A stretch of 64,000 bases of DNA, taken from Eretmocerus hayati. Taxonomy: Eukaryota; Arthropoda; Insecta; Hymenoptera; Aphelinidae. Under the pieces are notes generated by a model that searched no databases, had not been told where the DNA came from, and was given only the letters and a program-made list of their open reading frames with translations. Made by a program: the position numbers and the translations under genes. Positions 46,583 to 59,315 of this stretch are shown here, in pieces. Position 1 is the stretch's first letter; every line of letters starts with the position of its first letter. The stretch is taken from assembly GCA_029851415.1 (NCBI GenBank), contig CM056742.1, positions 134,156,715-134,220,714 of the forward strand, given 5' to 3'.

Positions 46583-49500
46583 GTAAGCATTTTGACTCTG
46601 AGCTTGCGATACGCGGCGTGAGCTTGCGAGTGAATTTGGCTTATTCGACATTGTGAGTGAGATACATACAGAAAGTTTATGGACAAGTTGATTATACGAG
46701 TGATTATATCTTGACTTTAGTGTATGATATCAGGCTCAATGTGTGTCCCTTATCAACTGAATGGCTCTTAATTATGTAAACGTGATATTTGATCATAAAT
46801 TTTTGACTCGTTTTTCATTCATGTGTTGAGAGCATCGAATACTCGAATTATCACGTGGATTTTATTTCCAATCCTCTGAAATTCCAGCAATTTTATAATG
46901 CAAAAATAGGAACGTCGACGATATAACTAAAAAGAGAGCTACATAGATGCGTAGTTCTATTGAAAATAGTCAGCTCGATAGTCAGTCTATCATGATGGAT
47001 GATATTTAATCAAGCTGTCAATTTCAATACATTCCACTGAAAAATGATGATTAATGTATTTTTTATTCGATAAAGTAGGTTATTTTTCAATGAGGAATTG
47101 TTGAAATATATCCTGGGAAAATTCCTCGTTGAGGCTAAGAGCTGATGATGTTGTAATAACGGTTTATTCAAGTAATTAAAATAATGTAATAAAGAGTGTT
47201 TTTCAGAAAGCGACAGAAAGATGCAAGTTGACCGGTTGGAAAAGGTCTGTTTTGTTCTTTTTATTTGGTGAATGAAATGTTTTCCAGATTCGTATAGTCC
47301 TCCGATATGTACGGAAGATAAGATCCTCAAATTTACAACTATTTCACAAGAAATTTTAATACCAAATTGAATAAAATTTCGATCGAATAAGCCTCGAGAT
47401 AACATTAGCTCACGATCTGAATAAGAATTACCACTATTTTTATCGAGTCATAAAATAGAGCAACAGAACTGGTGCTCTTACATTTTTTTGTGGCAACAAA
47501 AAACTCCAACAGTCACAATGAGTTATCGTGTCTTCCCATCCACAATATTTTACAAGGGCCAGATTCACATCTAATCACAATAGTACTACAGAGTTACACT
47601 CAACCACTCTTGCCTACTTTGAAAAATACAACAGTGGCAAAAGAATGTTTAGATCAAGACCGATTTTCATTTGAAAACATATGGTCACCGGGGGTTACAT
47701 CTATATATATACGCAAAATCGTGTCTATGGGCTCTACATATTAGGCAAACAGTTGGGTTCCGAGACGTCTCCGAAGTGTGCGTGCAGCTTTCTCGAACAC
47801 GAAAAGGCCTAATTTGATAAAGGGCTTTTTCCCGAGCGTTCTAGGACTATTACCCAAATTTGTCAACTGTCTAGGTTGGAAAAGACTGCGCAACGGGGAC
47901 TGTAGAAACTAAGAGATGTGCCGCCACAACACGCAGTCAAAACCGAAACGTAAGAGTTGGCGATTATGAGCAAGCCATGCCGAGCGTCAGCTGCCTTTCG
48001 TGGTTGTATCTACAGATATATTGGAATAGATACACGCATTTCACCACCCTGCGAGAATATACTCTGGCTTCTGGATCTCGACATGGGACGTCCCGGAAAG
48101 CCGATGCACAGACCCGAAAAGTCTCTAGAGTGCTTCGCTCGCAGTTTCTTGTACGATAAGCTGCCAAGGAGTGCAAGCTTTTCTGAGCTTTTCTGAGCTT
48201 TCCTGCAGTACTTTGAACTTGACAGTCATGTACATTTTTTCCTCCTAGAGTGCATTTGATCTCAAAAAAGTCGGACATCTAGTGTGAATGCGATCTTTAT
48301 CGTTGTATAGAAAGGGGAGGGAGCGCCCAATCGGTTAGATTTCTCTCTATGCACTTTTGAAATTCTCACGGAATGTGTATTTGAAAATGTAGATGCACCT
48401 TCTTTTCGCACCGACTTTTCGCTCTTCCCTTTTGCGGGGCATTGCATCACAGCACAATAACCCACACCCTGCGCGATGAGAAATGAGTCTGTCGCTTGGG
48501 CCTTTGCGCCGTCAACACAGTCCAGCCCGCGGCATGAATTCTGACATATTCGTTCTCATTATCCGAAATTGCACTTTTGCAGCCTGCCCATTCTTTTTTT
48601 TTCTCTTTGGTTTCACGACACCTTTGCAACAATGTATACCTCTGTGACCAGTTTACCTAGTATCTGCTCCTGTGGATTCAGATATTCATCAAAATTTTGT
48701 TTCCCTCTGTGTGTAAGTTGACGGGCGCCGGGCTACCCGCTGACGGAAAAGAGAGGGCCGGTCAACCTGAACTGACAACTACTCTTATTCAGCGTGAAGT
48801 TGTAACATAGGTGTAGGGCGTTGGGACCCTATGCTTTTGTAGAATCTATTCAATTCGCATTTGATTTGGGAAAAATATTTTCAACTTTTGAAGAGTGAAA
48901 ACGAAGTATTTCCATTTGTACGAAGACATTCTGTTGACTGCGCGCAGTCTGCAAAGTTTTTGAAGAAAAATGAGGAACTATTTGTGAGCTTCGAAACTAG
49001 AATCGGAACCGATTTCGGATGTGTCGTAAGCAAATGTCGAGGGAGACCTTGCAGAACGCTCCGAGTATACAGCGTAGTTCTACTTGAAAGCCTCGCATTA
49101 ATTATCGAGCTTACGCTTAACTTAGATTGAGCAAAGGAATGCCTCGTTATACGAATTCGTATCTGGTCTAATAGTAAAACTTATCTATTATGTCTTTGAA
49201 TTTGGCTAGGAGTATTAGGGCGGTTTCGCTTTGTATGTATCTCGAGCAAAATCTGAAGGCGTTGATTCGATGCTCAAGTATTCCCGAGGGTGGCATTCGA
49301 CTTCAAACCTCAAGCACCGACACCAGAGTTTATTACTCGGTTTGGAGATTCTCAATCGTCGCGTAAAGCTCAGGTGCGGCAATTCCTGACTTGAGGAACA
49401 TTTTTTTTTTTTTTCTATACGGCTTCGAGCAAAAAAAGCAGCCGTGAAACGCGTTACCAAGAGTAATTGCCTATTTCGCATTCAAACGCATCGCCATATC

Positions 49501-50890
49501 CCTGGGGAAACTTTTTTAGTAGTAAGGGAGTAACAACGCAGCTGCGGGCTTAAAAATTCAACCGAATAAATTTGAAGACATGTTTTGACCTTCTTGATGG
49601 AATACTGTTGGGGGATCAAAAAAATTTCATGTAATTCTTCAAAATCGTGAAACAACGTTGCTCTAAAATTTTCTGCCTTTAAATAATAGACAATAAAAGT
49701 AATCTGATAACTGGTAGGATCGTAGAAGCGGCTTCCAATAAAAATTTTCTATCACAAGGTGATTTTGAAACACGAAAAAAGTCGGTGATTTCTAATAAAC
49801 TCTTACATTACCGAGCGTGAATGAAAGTATTTTGAAATTTAAAAGTGTACCTGCACATCATAGCTGCTATAAGGATATTGAATGTGTATTTTATCAACCA
49901 CCGGTCAAAATTTTTCTGGAGTGTAAAATTAAAAGCCCGATTAGAAGTCAATAGGTACGAACAATTACATAATTGGGAAATTGATTTTCAAAGAAGTATG
50001 TACGAAGAGGAAAATAAACAAAAGTTCTGGATTTTTAGTGCAACAATCGGGGGATTCAATTCATCATGTGGAAAATTTATTAATCGACTCACCAGTGACC
50101 AATGGACGATAAACAAGGTTCAGCAAAGCTTCGTGTGAAAACGAATCAAACAAATTAGCAGAGATACAGTCATCGAGTATCTCATAAAATTTCATCTTTA
50201 ATACCTCATCGTTGAGGGTCGTAATTCAATCTTCTTATGGCTCTCTAGATTTCATCAATGGGATCTTTTTTTTCAACGCATAAGCATTCAGATGGATTCA
50301 ACATCTCGTCAATTCTCGCTGAGTGCCATGAATAAAAAGTTCCTCCTCGACGTATCCCCGTCATAATCGGTGGCCCACAAACTTTCTCGGTTAAAAAAAA
50401 TGAGAGTCCGGTCCGCAACATTCTTTTCTTTATTCATTCTCCTGTTGGTCCGTGTCTTGATACCTCAGCTGATTCTTGGCTAATGATGACATCGGAACTT
50501 GATGACCAAGGCTCGAGAAAAAAATCGAATTCGACGAGCAAAAATTCACATTGGTAAAAACGACCAATAGCTGTGATGCCAGGTGTAGGTGAATATAAAA
50601 TATCAGATTCAATTTCAGCTCTTGTCAGACTCTGGTTTTTAGGGAAAATTCGTATTTTACACTCATAGAGTCTTGAACGAAATTTGACTAGATCAAATTT
50701 GTAATTATAGACGTACGCACATTACCCTCGATTCATAGATATACTCGTCCGAGTATTTCAAACTAATACTTCACTATGCACCGAGTGCTTCACTGTGTAG
50801 GTGAATTTTATTCATGAGATGATCTTTGATGACAAACAGGTTCAGAATAACTCCGAATTAATTATCAATGTCATCATTCCCTGACTCTGA
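46583..50890. other. No recognisable gene
   Basis: Frames up to 131 codons (47,010-47,405 minus) are unrecognised. 'ttttctgagc' is repeated twice in tandem at about 48,180. Exons of the candidate gene starting at 46,489 may hide here. Confidence 0.35.
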
Positions 50891-50891
50891 A

Positions 50892-51900
50892 TAGGTAGTT
50901 AAATTACCCTCAAAATTCGATCACTAAGTGGCTAAACTCGGTACAACACGACGATTTTGGGCTCAAACGATAGGTTTTAAATCCAATAATCGATAGTAAC
51001 AACAATTATTGTTTAAAAATTGGGGCGTGGCATAAGTAAACAATAAAAACATGCAATTTTTCACTTCCTTTTCGATTTTTCCCCCATAAGTCGGAAAATA
51101 TCAAATATTCGCGAAAATATGTGGAGAGATAATTTGTAGATCTTTCAAAGATCTACAAAATTGATCTGAACACTTTTTCTGGCGAATTGCAACCCTTTGG
51201 AGTTATTCCCCGTCAAAGTGAATACCGAATTTGTTTATAACGGGCTCAAACTATTTTTCTAAGATAATTTAGTCAATTCGGAGCAGAAAAGAATGTCTAG
51301 GTATTTTTTCTTAAACTTGATCGTTTTTGAGTAATGGGAATGGCCAATTCCGCGACTTGCAATCCTCAATGCGGCGCTTTCATGAATGCATTTGGGGTCG
51401 AGAGTCGTGAAATTGGCCATTTCCATTACTCAAAAACGATCAAGTTTAGGAAAAAATACCTAGAGATTCTTTCCTCCTCCAAATTCACAAAATTATCTGA
51501 GAAAAATAGTTTGAGCCCGTTATAAACAATTTCAGCGAATTTGTTTAAACAAATTCGATTTTTACTTTGACACGGAATAACTCCAACGGGTTGCAATTTG
51601 CGGAGAAAAGTGTTCAAATCAATTCTGTAGATCTCTCAAAGATCTACAAATGATCTTTCCACACATTTTCCCGAATATTTGATATTTTCCGACTTATGGG
51701 AGAAAAATCGAAAAAGACGTGAAAAATTGCATGTTTTCATTGTTTATTTATGCCACGCCCCAATTTTTAAACAATAATTGTTGTTACTATCGATTATTGG
51801 ATGTAAAACCGATCGTTTGAGCCCACAGTCGTCCTGTTGTACCGAGTTTAACCAGTTTCTTTCACCAGAAGCGTCTTTTGGGGAGAAATTCAACTACCTA
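50892..51900. repeat. 1.0-kb near-perfect palindrome (foldback element)
   Basis: The left arm (50,892-51,357) and right arm (51,403-51,900) are reverse complements over almost their full length, around a 45-nt loop. The ends are TAGGTAGTT and AACTACCTA. Matching landmarks include 'aattggggcgtggcat' against 'atgccacgccccaatt', and 'gaatggccaattccg' against 'cgtgaaattggccattt'. A possible 3-bp duplication (GAA) flanks it. No transposase was found. Transcription would give a very long hairpin RNA. Similarity is lowest near the outer ends, so it has had time to diverge. Confidence 0.85.
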
Positions 51901-54900
51901 GAATGAGATAGATAATGTTTGAAGAGTCTTGGAATGGAATTTTCTACGAATACCTGAAATTAATGACCGAATCACAGATAATTAGTAGCAACATCATGAA
52001 ATTCAATATACTTCCTCATTTAGAGGAGGCATTAGGAATTAATCTGGCAGACTTTTCAACCCTCTAATTTCCAGAATTTCCAAAGCTCTCATCATAAAAG
52101 ATGTACTTGATAGAAACATAATCGGAAAATTTCATTGCTAGCATTGCATGCGATTCTATATGCATTCACTTACGTTCACCCGAATCTCTTATCAAAAGTG
52201 ATCCGATGCACAGTGAGTGGCATGAAGATCCTGATGGTGAACATTTGTAACTAGAAGCAAGTAGGATAAGTTTAGCTCGTATTCCAGACGATCAAATCCT
52301 TCAATACACACAAGATAAACGGGGTCAAGCAAAAAATTTCTTCATCCATTAAACACACCATGCCTAGTCGAAAGAACGATTACCTATACGTCCTAGATCG
52401 ATCCAGACGTCAGATTATGGGCGGCAGTACGCCCGCCGCATACCACCTTCAAAAAAATTCCACCAAGGCGCCCTGCTCAGTATTAATTCCCAAAGCGTCC
52501 CAGCCTCGTCTCGCACCTGAAAAAAATGCTGGATCATCGTTCGGGGGTTAAATTATAGGCAATATCTTCAGCCAGAGAAGAATAAGCAGTCTTTGTCCAT
52601 CGACACTTTCTGTAGCAATCATCGAAAGCACCACATCTTCTAAGTACATTTACACCCAGGTCATTCCGTCTCGTCTTGTCATGCACCATCTCGCCGTCAC
52701 AACATATAATACCAGGTTGAATATCGCACCGAGCAGACAACAATAGTCCTGCGCAATGAGCAGGCTATTATACACTATATACAGCAAATATTATTGCCCA
52801 TACATTATTTCGCATGGCGCGCAATTCAAAAAGATCCAGCGCGCAAATGACGCCCGAATACTTTGAGTGCGCGCAAAAAATGCGAACCTCCGCGCTTCGC
52901 AGTACATCACACATACTTGCCAAGTGATTGATTGCGAATCGGGAGGTTTGACTCTGACGGGGGCCTCCAACGATTTTTGGCTCTTCTTTTGTATAAGAGT
53001 GATGGCGCACGCATTGTAATGAGTACACTGACCGCGGGCAAATGCGGCGCGATTAATCAGTCGACATGTATTGGCGCAGACGGCTTATGTAGACGCCGCA
53101 GATTCGTTGCTTTGGCTTATCATTGCGGTTTCACCAGCTTCTGATGTGAGCGCTCTTGTGTATGCCAAACTCTTTGTGGGCGCGAGAAAGACCTTGAAAG
53201 TGGGATATAGTGCCTAGGGCAACCCACCACCAGGTCTACTTTTGTGGGTATTATAATATACCCGTGATATCTAGTGTAGTATATAGCAAGAGCGAACGAG
53301 CGCATATTCATTCAAGAGGATTTTTTCTTCGTCGCTTCTTTTTTTCGGACTATTTTCAGGAGCGATAGGACCACGCGAGAACACCACTATAATACTCACA
53401 TTTTCGACCTCTTACAAGGGTGTATGTTTATTATATATTCGGGAGTGGGTGTGTGGCTAGCGCCGACCAATAGATAGCCTCGGATCGAGTGGTACATGCC
53501 GAAAGAGAAGAAGCGCACCTACCTATAATATAATCCAGCTCGCTCTATTCGCAAGAGAAGCTCGAGGATAGAAGCGAGGGCAGGTCTTGTACAAGGTTAT
53601 CTGACGTTTATTATCTTGGCCGCACGCCAACGGTCTGAGCAAATGCCGCGAGAATCGAGCCTAGAATGAATAAAAGTATGGGGAAAAAGAATAAAAAAAA
53701 TATCTGTGTGGGACCCATTTATTCTTCGGGACCAACCGACGCGAGACTTTTTTTCAATGCGAACCAACATTTTCCCTGAATTTCATTCGCGGGCGGCCCC
53801 AAAATTGGATGGTCGCGCGGCGCGATCCGAACTTACTCTATACCTTACAGTCAATTATCAACTCTGCAGTTATGAGAGGTCCGTAACAATGAATGGCTCA
53901 ACCCTCTTACACAATTTTCGTATTCAATGGATAAAGCTCACAAGAATCAGGTATCAGCTCGGATTCGATGATCTTTAGATCGTGTGTCACGACCCACTAC
54001 TGCACACCGCGAGATTTTGTTTCTTAAACCCTCCAAGAGATCAGGAATCGAATTTACCAAAAACTGCAGCTTCATATAATAATATATAGTAGACGAGAAA
54101 AAGTGTACCGTGAGAAAGTTGGGATTTTTCATTCGTTGCAACACGGAGCATGGAACAATACCCTAAGTCAAGAAAACTCTACGCTAGAAGATTATGTATA
54201 CAATTGAATGATTGATAACTTCTATCTGGAGAAAAATCACTAATACTTTGATAAAAAAAGTTTTGAAATTTCAAGAAATTCTGATGAACTTTCGCATACT
54301 TTGCTGGTGAAGGACTTATAGTAAAAATAATTGCTGAAAAAGTCTTATGAAAAGTCTTACGAAACGTGCGTGTCTTCAACGTGTCTTCGACGCTTGTTTT
54401 CACTGATCATGGTTTGAGTGATGAAAAGTGTTTCCTTTTACTCAAAACGATATTTCATTCATCCGGTTTCATACTCTCCATTGAGTTTGTAACTCTTTTA
54501 CTACACTTATATCTCAGAATCTTCAATTGATGAAATTGTGCAATTACCATCATACAGCAAACATCTGAAAGCCTCGTAATTCATAAGATTGCAAAATATT
54601 CATTTGCAGTATCCTGGGCGGACCTGCGGTGAATCGCAAAAACATGAGTGTTGTATGTACAATTCAGTACAGATTCTAACCACCATCCTCCAATTTTGAT
54701 TCAAGATAGATTAATAACTTCTGTTGAATAATCAGGAAGGAAAATTCGATACTCCGTGAGGTGCGGCCATGGACGAAAGCTCAAAACTTCCAAACTTCCG
54801 TACTAAGCTTGAGTCCCTAGACCAATTAGTTCGAGTCCCTAGGTATTACGCCGATCCTCCTCTCTAGGGTCCCTCTACCCCTCGCTGCCGACGCTACAGG

Positions 54901-55528
54901 GGGATGGGGGTATAGGTACCCGGGTGGTATAGGTAAATTAGCAGAGCAGGTATATGGGGCAATATGGGGGAATAAGACTAAGGAGTAGGGAGGGTAGAGA
55001 AGAGTCTCCTCAAGGAGCAAGGAGGCAAAAGATAGCGAAACATAACCCCGATTAAATTTGATATAAAGATTTGCCCACGAATTTTCGCACGTGCGGAAAA
55101 TACGACAGTTCTTATTATTCGCAACTATTGAGATACGGTGTACAAAAAGCTGAGTACTTTCTAGTATATTCTCGAAGTGAGAATTCTTGAATAAGTAGCA
55201 GCATGTGAGCAGCATTAGTAGTGGTAGAAGTAGAAACTTGTTTGCATGGGCTAACCAGGGACTAACTATCTCGTGAGTATAAGACTCTTGTTCGTTATAA
55301 CTACTACCTGCAGTTATCATCTAAAGTTGAAGTTCTACATCTTACCTTGTCACAGTGACCAATTAGAAGACGGAAATTAAACTATGTCAATCTTTTTAGG
55401 GACATTCTCACACCTTGCACGCGGTTGGATTGCATATTACATATCCTGCATCTGACTGGTGCTGTATCCTTCTTCTTTAGCAAGTTAGTGTCCTTATATT
55501 ACTATCCTCTCTGTATTCAACAATAACC
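51901..55528. other. No recognisable gene
   Basis: A CG-rich patch lies at about 52,800-53,100 and 53,600-53,830. A 164-codon minus-strand frame at 54,826-55,320 has no recognisable domain and low-complexity parts, so I do not call it a gene. The last 200 bp should contain the promoter of the F-box gene at 55,529, but no TATA box is clear. Confidence 0.35.
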
Positions 55529-56836
55529 ATGAGCAAGGCTAACTCTATGTCAATCATGCAACGGAACAATGATTGCTTATTACACATCTTCAAGTTCATC
55601 ACCTTATCTAACAGACCAAATCTTGAGTTGGTTTGTAAAAGATGGCTAGAAGTGACTTCTCTACTTTGGAATGTAACATTTATATTTAATGTTGCCGATA
55701 AGGATCAACTTGAGTATACATTCAAAGAGCCCAACAAGTTTGGGGAATGTCCTTTGGATTATGTAAATGTCTCTCTCTGCAAACGAATTTTCCCAAAGTG
55801 CTTTAATAGTTTGAAAGTAATCAATTTATCTAGACTACACTACATTGGAAATGTAACTATGAGTTCCTGTTTTTACTGCATGATGAGATGTGGCGCAGAT
55901 GGACCAGGATTGTTAAATGATTTGGTTGTCCAACTACTGAATTGTGCTAACCTTAGAAAGTTGTCCTTATGTTTTTGCGTTGTAAAGATGAGTGACGCCA
56001 CCTTAGCTCATTTATTCCAAAAGAATGAATATTTACATTCCCTCACTCTTTGTGGTTATGATTTGGTTGGGGAATGTTTAATTGGTTTAAATTTAAAAAG
56101 TTTAGAATCAATCAACTTTGTTGAATGCTATTTGAAGAAACCTTCCTATTTAAACACAGTCATTTCAAATGGGAGTGGGTTACATACAATTCGTATAGAT
56201 TCGTGTTTGTCCATTAATTCTGTAGATGAAACCTTTAAAATCATTTCCCAAACCCCATTAGTATTGAGGCGGTTGAGTGTGTATGAACTATGCAGTGGTG
56301 CAAATTTTGCTATAGATATTTGTTCCTTTCAAAATTTGGTAGTTCTTGGTATAGAAGGAAGTGCATTGAAAGACCATGAGCTGAAATTGATTGCACAGAA
56401 CTGTGTGAAATTGCTTGTCCTACTAATTAGTATGAATTCATTCTTCACCGATGAAGGTCTTTCCAATATTGTTTCCTTGTCACAATTAGAAGTTCTAAAC
56501 ATTGGTGACAATGATAATTTTACAGACCTAGGGCTAAAAGTGTTGAATAGGAATTCAAGAGTCCTACAAGTATCAAGGCTTAATTTCTCTGCAGCGGCAC
56601 TTTTATTAGCTATAGAAGAAATAAAACTCCTGGAACAGCTTGATGTAGAGAATTGTGAACACATAGAAACTAACTTTGTAGAGTCTGTCATAGATATCGT
56701 AAATAAACGCCAAAATAGGCTTCCATTAGAGATTGGAGTGTTCCGCTCATCTATTGATGTAGAAAAAGTAAAAGATACTGACAGCTTGGTAAAACTGACA
56801 AATAAGCTTGAAGTTGATTACAACAAATATGATTGA
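55529..56836 (+). CDS. F-box / leucine-rich-repeat protein (intact, single exon)
   Basis: A complete 435-codon frame from ATG (context aaccATGA) to TGA. Residues about 12-52 form an F-box: NNDCLLHIFKFI, then LELVCKRWLEV and LLWNVTF, matching the L..IF..L, L..VCK.W pattern. From about residue 85 on it carries about ten leucine-rich repeats of the cysteine-containing (AMN1/FBXL) type, such as LRKLSLCFCVV and LEVLNIGDNDNFTDLGL. F-box proteins bind SKP1 and bring substrates, here via the LRRs, to an SCF ubiquitin ligase. It has no signal peptide or membrane segment. It heads a same-strand cluster with two broken paralogues, and its C-terminal block SSIDVEKVKDT is shared with both. The lack of introns fits retro-origin or a rapidly duplicating family. 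Confidence 0.9.
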   Translation: MSKANSMSIMQRNNDCLLHIFKFITLSNRPNLELVCKRWLEVTSLLWNVTFIFNVADKDQLEYTFKEPNKFGECPLDYVNVSLCKRIFPKCFNSLKVINLSRLHYIGNVTMSSCFYCMMRCGADGPGLLNDLVVQLLNCANLRKLSLCFCVVKMSDATLAHLFQKNEYLHSLTLCGYDLVGECLIGLNLKSLESINFVECYLKKPSYLNTVISNGSGLHTIRIDSCLSINSVDETFKIISQTPLVLRRLSVYELCSGANFAIDICSFQNLVVLGIEGSALKDHELKLIAQNCVKLLVLLISMNSFFTDEGLSNIVSLSQLEVLNIGDNDNFTDLGLKVLNRNSRVLQVSRLNFSAAALLLAIEEIKLLEQLDVENCEHIETNFVESVIDIVNKRQNRLPLEIGVFRSSIDVEKVKDTDSLVKLTNKLEVDYNKYD

Positions 56837-57022
56837 AACACCTCAACCAGAGATGAAATCATGTTTCAACCATTCCAGTCTCTGACAGGATGAGTTAATG
56901 TGTGTAATTACATGAGAAACAAATGCCCTCCAAAATCCAGATTCTATGAAAAATATTACAACATTTTGTGTCTCTAAAATCAGTAGATTTGAGCAAGAGT
57001 ATTCCAATCACAAATCTTAAAC

Positions 57023-57028
57023 AATAAA
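57023..57028 (+). terminator. Poly(A) signal AATAAA, F-box gene 1
   Basis: First clear AATAAA after the stop codon at 56,836, giving a 3' UTR of about 200 nt. Confidence 0.5.
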
Positions 57029-57907
57029 TCTAGTTGAATAGTGGACCGAAATAGTTGAGTAAAGGAATCCAGATACAACATTTACCCACATATTGCCTAG
57101 CAAAACCACAAGAACATTGTCTCCCACTTCATACGATTTTTGACTCTTCTTTTAGATCTAACAATTTTATTTTACCTCACGCTGTTCCATGTTGGAGATA
57201 ATATCAGTGGAGTTTGAAATCAGTAAGGATGTTGTTGAGCACAGCAAGTGAAAGTTGATCAAATATTACGCTTGCACTGCATATATATTTTGAATGTTTG
57301 CGATCATAAGTGCAAGCACGGTACAAAGAGACAAGAATATTTTTTTAGTGACTCCTAAGTGTGCAAAGCCCCTCTGAATACCTTGTAACTTGAGTTTCTT
57401 TCCCCTGATTGAAATTTGGATCATAAAAAATGATTTCGTAGAATCCTGGATTTTCCTGATTAGATTCTATCTTATCTGTTTACAGTGAAATGATCACCAC
57501 GTCTACAAGAGTGATTCACATCTTCTCCGGTATCACCAGTGGGCACATCATTACACTTTACTGACAAGATTAATGGTTTCATTGAGTGGTGGGTTCTGTT
57601 GATGAGTGTATGTCGCAATTTTATGGCCATTTTGAGTACTTGTGTTGAGTGTATCTTTAATTGATGTACTTATCATACATGAGACTTCATGGGTCTACTT
57701 CTATCGATACCTTGCATTATGTTTTGATTTCTTGGAACCATAGCTAAAGCAGAAGTTTGAACCTCATCAATGCACAGTCTGAACTTTGTAAACCCAGGAG
57801 TGTATTCGAATTATCTTACCAATTCAATCATTTCCATTTGATCATCAGTTACAGGATTTAGTTTGGTAGCATCTTGCAAACTCTGACTTTTCCAAGGCAA
57901 AACTACC

Positions 57908-59229
57908 ATGACTCCTCAAATATCTATAGCAGAACTGAACAATGATTGCTTGCTACATATTTTTAAATTTATCAGCTTCTCTGGAAGACTGAAAATTGGA
58001 TTGGTATGTAAAATATGGCAGGAAGTTTGTGCCTCACTATGGAGGGTCAATTGCTTGTTTGATGTAATGGATGAGAACTTGGGATACCAATTTAAACCTC
58101 TCGAGAGATTTGGGCAGAACCCTGTTGGTGACATAAATGTTTTTTTATGCAAGCAGGTCCTTCTGAAATGTGTGAAGTATCTAACAAGAGTCAATTTATC
58201 AAGGATCAAGAGTTTTTAGAACTTGACTTTAATGAGTGACTGTGTGTATTGTTCGATGAGTTCTGGTCAAAATTCTTCAGGAACTCTAGACAATGTTATG
58301 GATCAGCTTTTGAATTGTGAAAATTTAGAGGAGTTGTCATTATGCTGTTGTGTAATGGAAGTCAATGATGAATACCTCAGTAAGTTATTCCTAAAAAACA
58401 AAAAGTTACGGTCAATCACCTTGTGCAAGTATCAGTGTATTGGAAAATGCTTCACTAATATATATTTGGATAAAATAGAGTCAATTCATCTCCATCAATG
58501 TTTAGTAGATGTTCGGTTCATAAATCCCGTAATATCTAAAGCATCTAAGCTTCATACCTTGGCTATCAAAATGTGCCGTGACAGTAGTTTTAAATTTAGG
58601 CAATTTGAATTCTCACCTTTGTCACCACTGAGTATGTTGCGACTCAATGTTGGAAATGAACGCAGCTCAATTCATATTTCTAAAATCTGTAGACTCAAGA
58701 ACTTGACGATCTTGAGTTTGAGAGGAACTCGTTCGAAAGATGATGAGTTGAAAGGTATTGTGCAGAATTGTACTAAATTGATTTTTTTAGATGTAGGTGA
58801 GAATGAAGACCTCTCAGACAATAGTTTCCATAGCATCAACGCTTTATCAAAATTAAAGAATCTGATCATTAGCTCGAATCACAAATTTACAGATGCAGGG
58901 CTTGAAATATTGAGCAATGACTTCAAGGGTTAGATATTTCCTCTGATAATTTTTCAGCAAGCGCGATTTTGTCAGTTATAAAAAAACTGCAACATTTGGA
59001 GCAGCTCAGTATTCTTTTCTGTACGCAACTAGAAACTTGTTTTGTGGATAACGTTATAGAAATTGTAAAACAACGCGTAAATGAAGTTCCATTAGAAATA
59101 GAGGTGTTTGACTCATCCATCCGTATAGAAGATATTAAAAAAACCTGTTCATTGGTTGAAGTGGTGGAACAACTAGATATTGATTACAAACAGTACTATC
59201 AACTTTTTGTTGAGCATAAAAGAAGTTGA
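57908..59229 (+). pseudogene. F-box / LRR gene 2, one in-frame stop and one frameshift
   Basis: The ATG at 57,908 opens the F-box (LNNDCLLHIFKFI, then IGLVCKIWQEV). After 103 codons a TAG (58,217-58,219) interrupts the same frame, at a site where the intact paralogue reads through. The frame then runs to 58,931, where loss of about one base (ND-F before GLDISSDNFSAS) shifts it. The last block (KKLQHLEQLSI to SLVEVVEQLDIDYKQYY) follows in another frame and ends at 59,229. All LRRs are still recognisable, so decay is recent, or these are sequencing errors. It is closer to gene 3 than to gene 1 (shared NVMDQLL/LSLC, CVMEV.DEYLSKLF and FSASAILSVIK). As it stands only an F-box fragment or an LRR fragment could be made. 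Confidence 0.85.
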
Positions 59230-59309
59230 TATGTTTATGAAGAATATTAATTTTACGTCATCAAATTTCATCAACAATATACATGTACTTTGCTAAACCA
59301 GATTCAGTT

Positions 59310-59315
59310 AATAAA
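59310..59315 (+). terminator. Poly(A) signal AATAAA, F-box gene 2
   Basis: AATAAA 81 bp after the end of the gene 2 reading frame. Confidence 0.5.

Noticed and set aside
54826..55320. 164-codon minus-strand ORF upstream of the F-box gene
   Set aside because: No recognisable domain and a low-complexity end. It could be an exon but nothing supports it.
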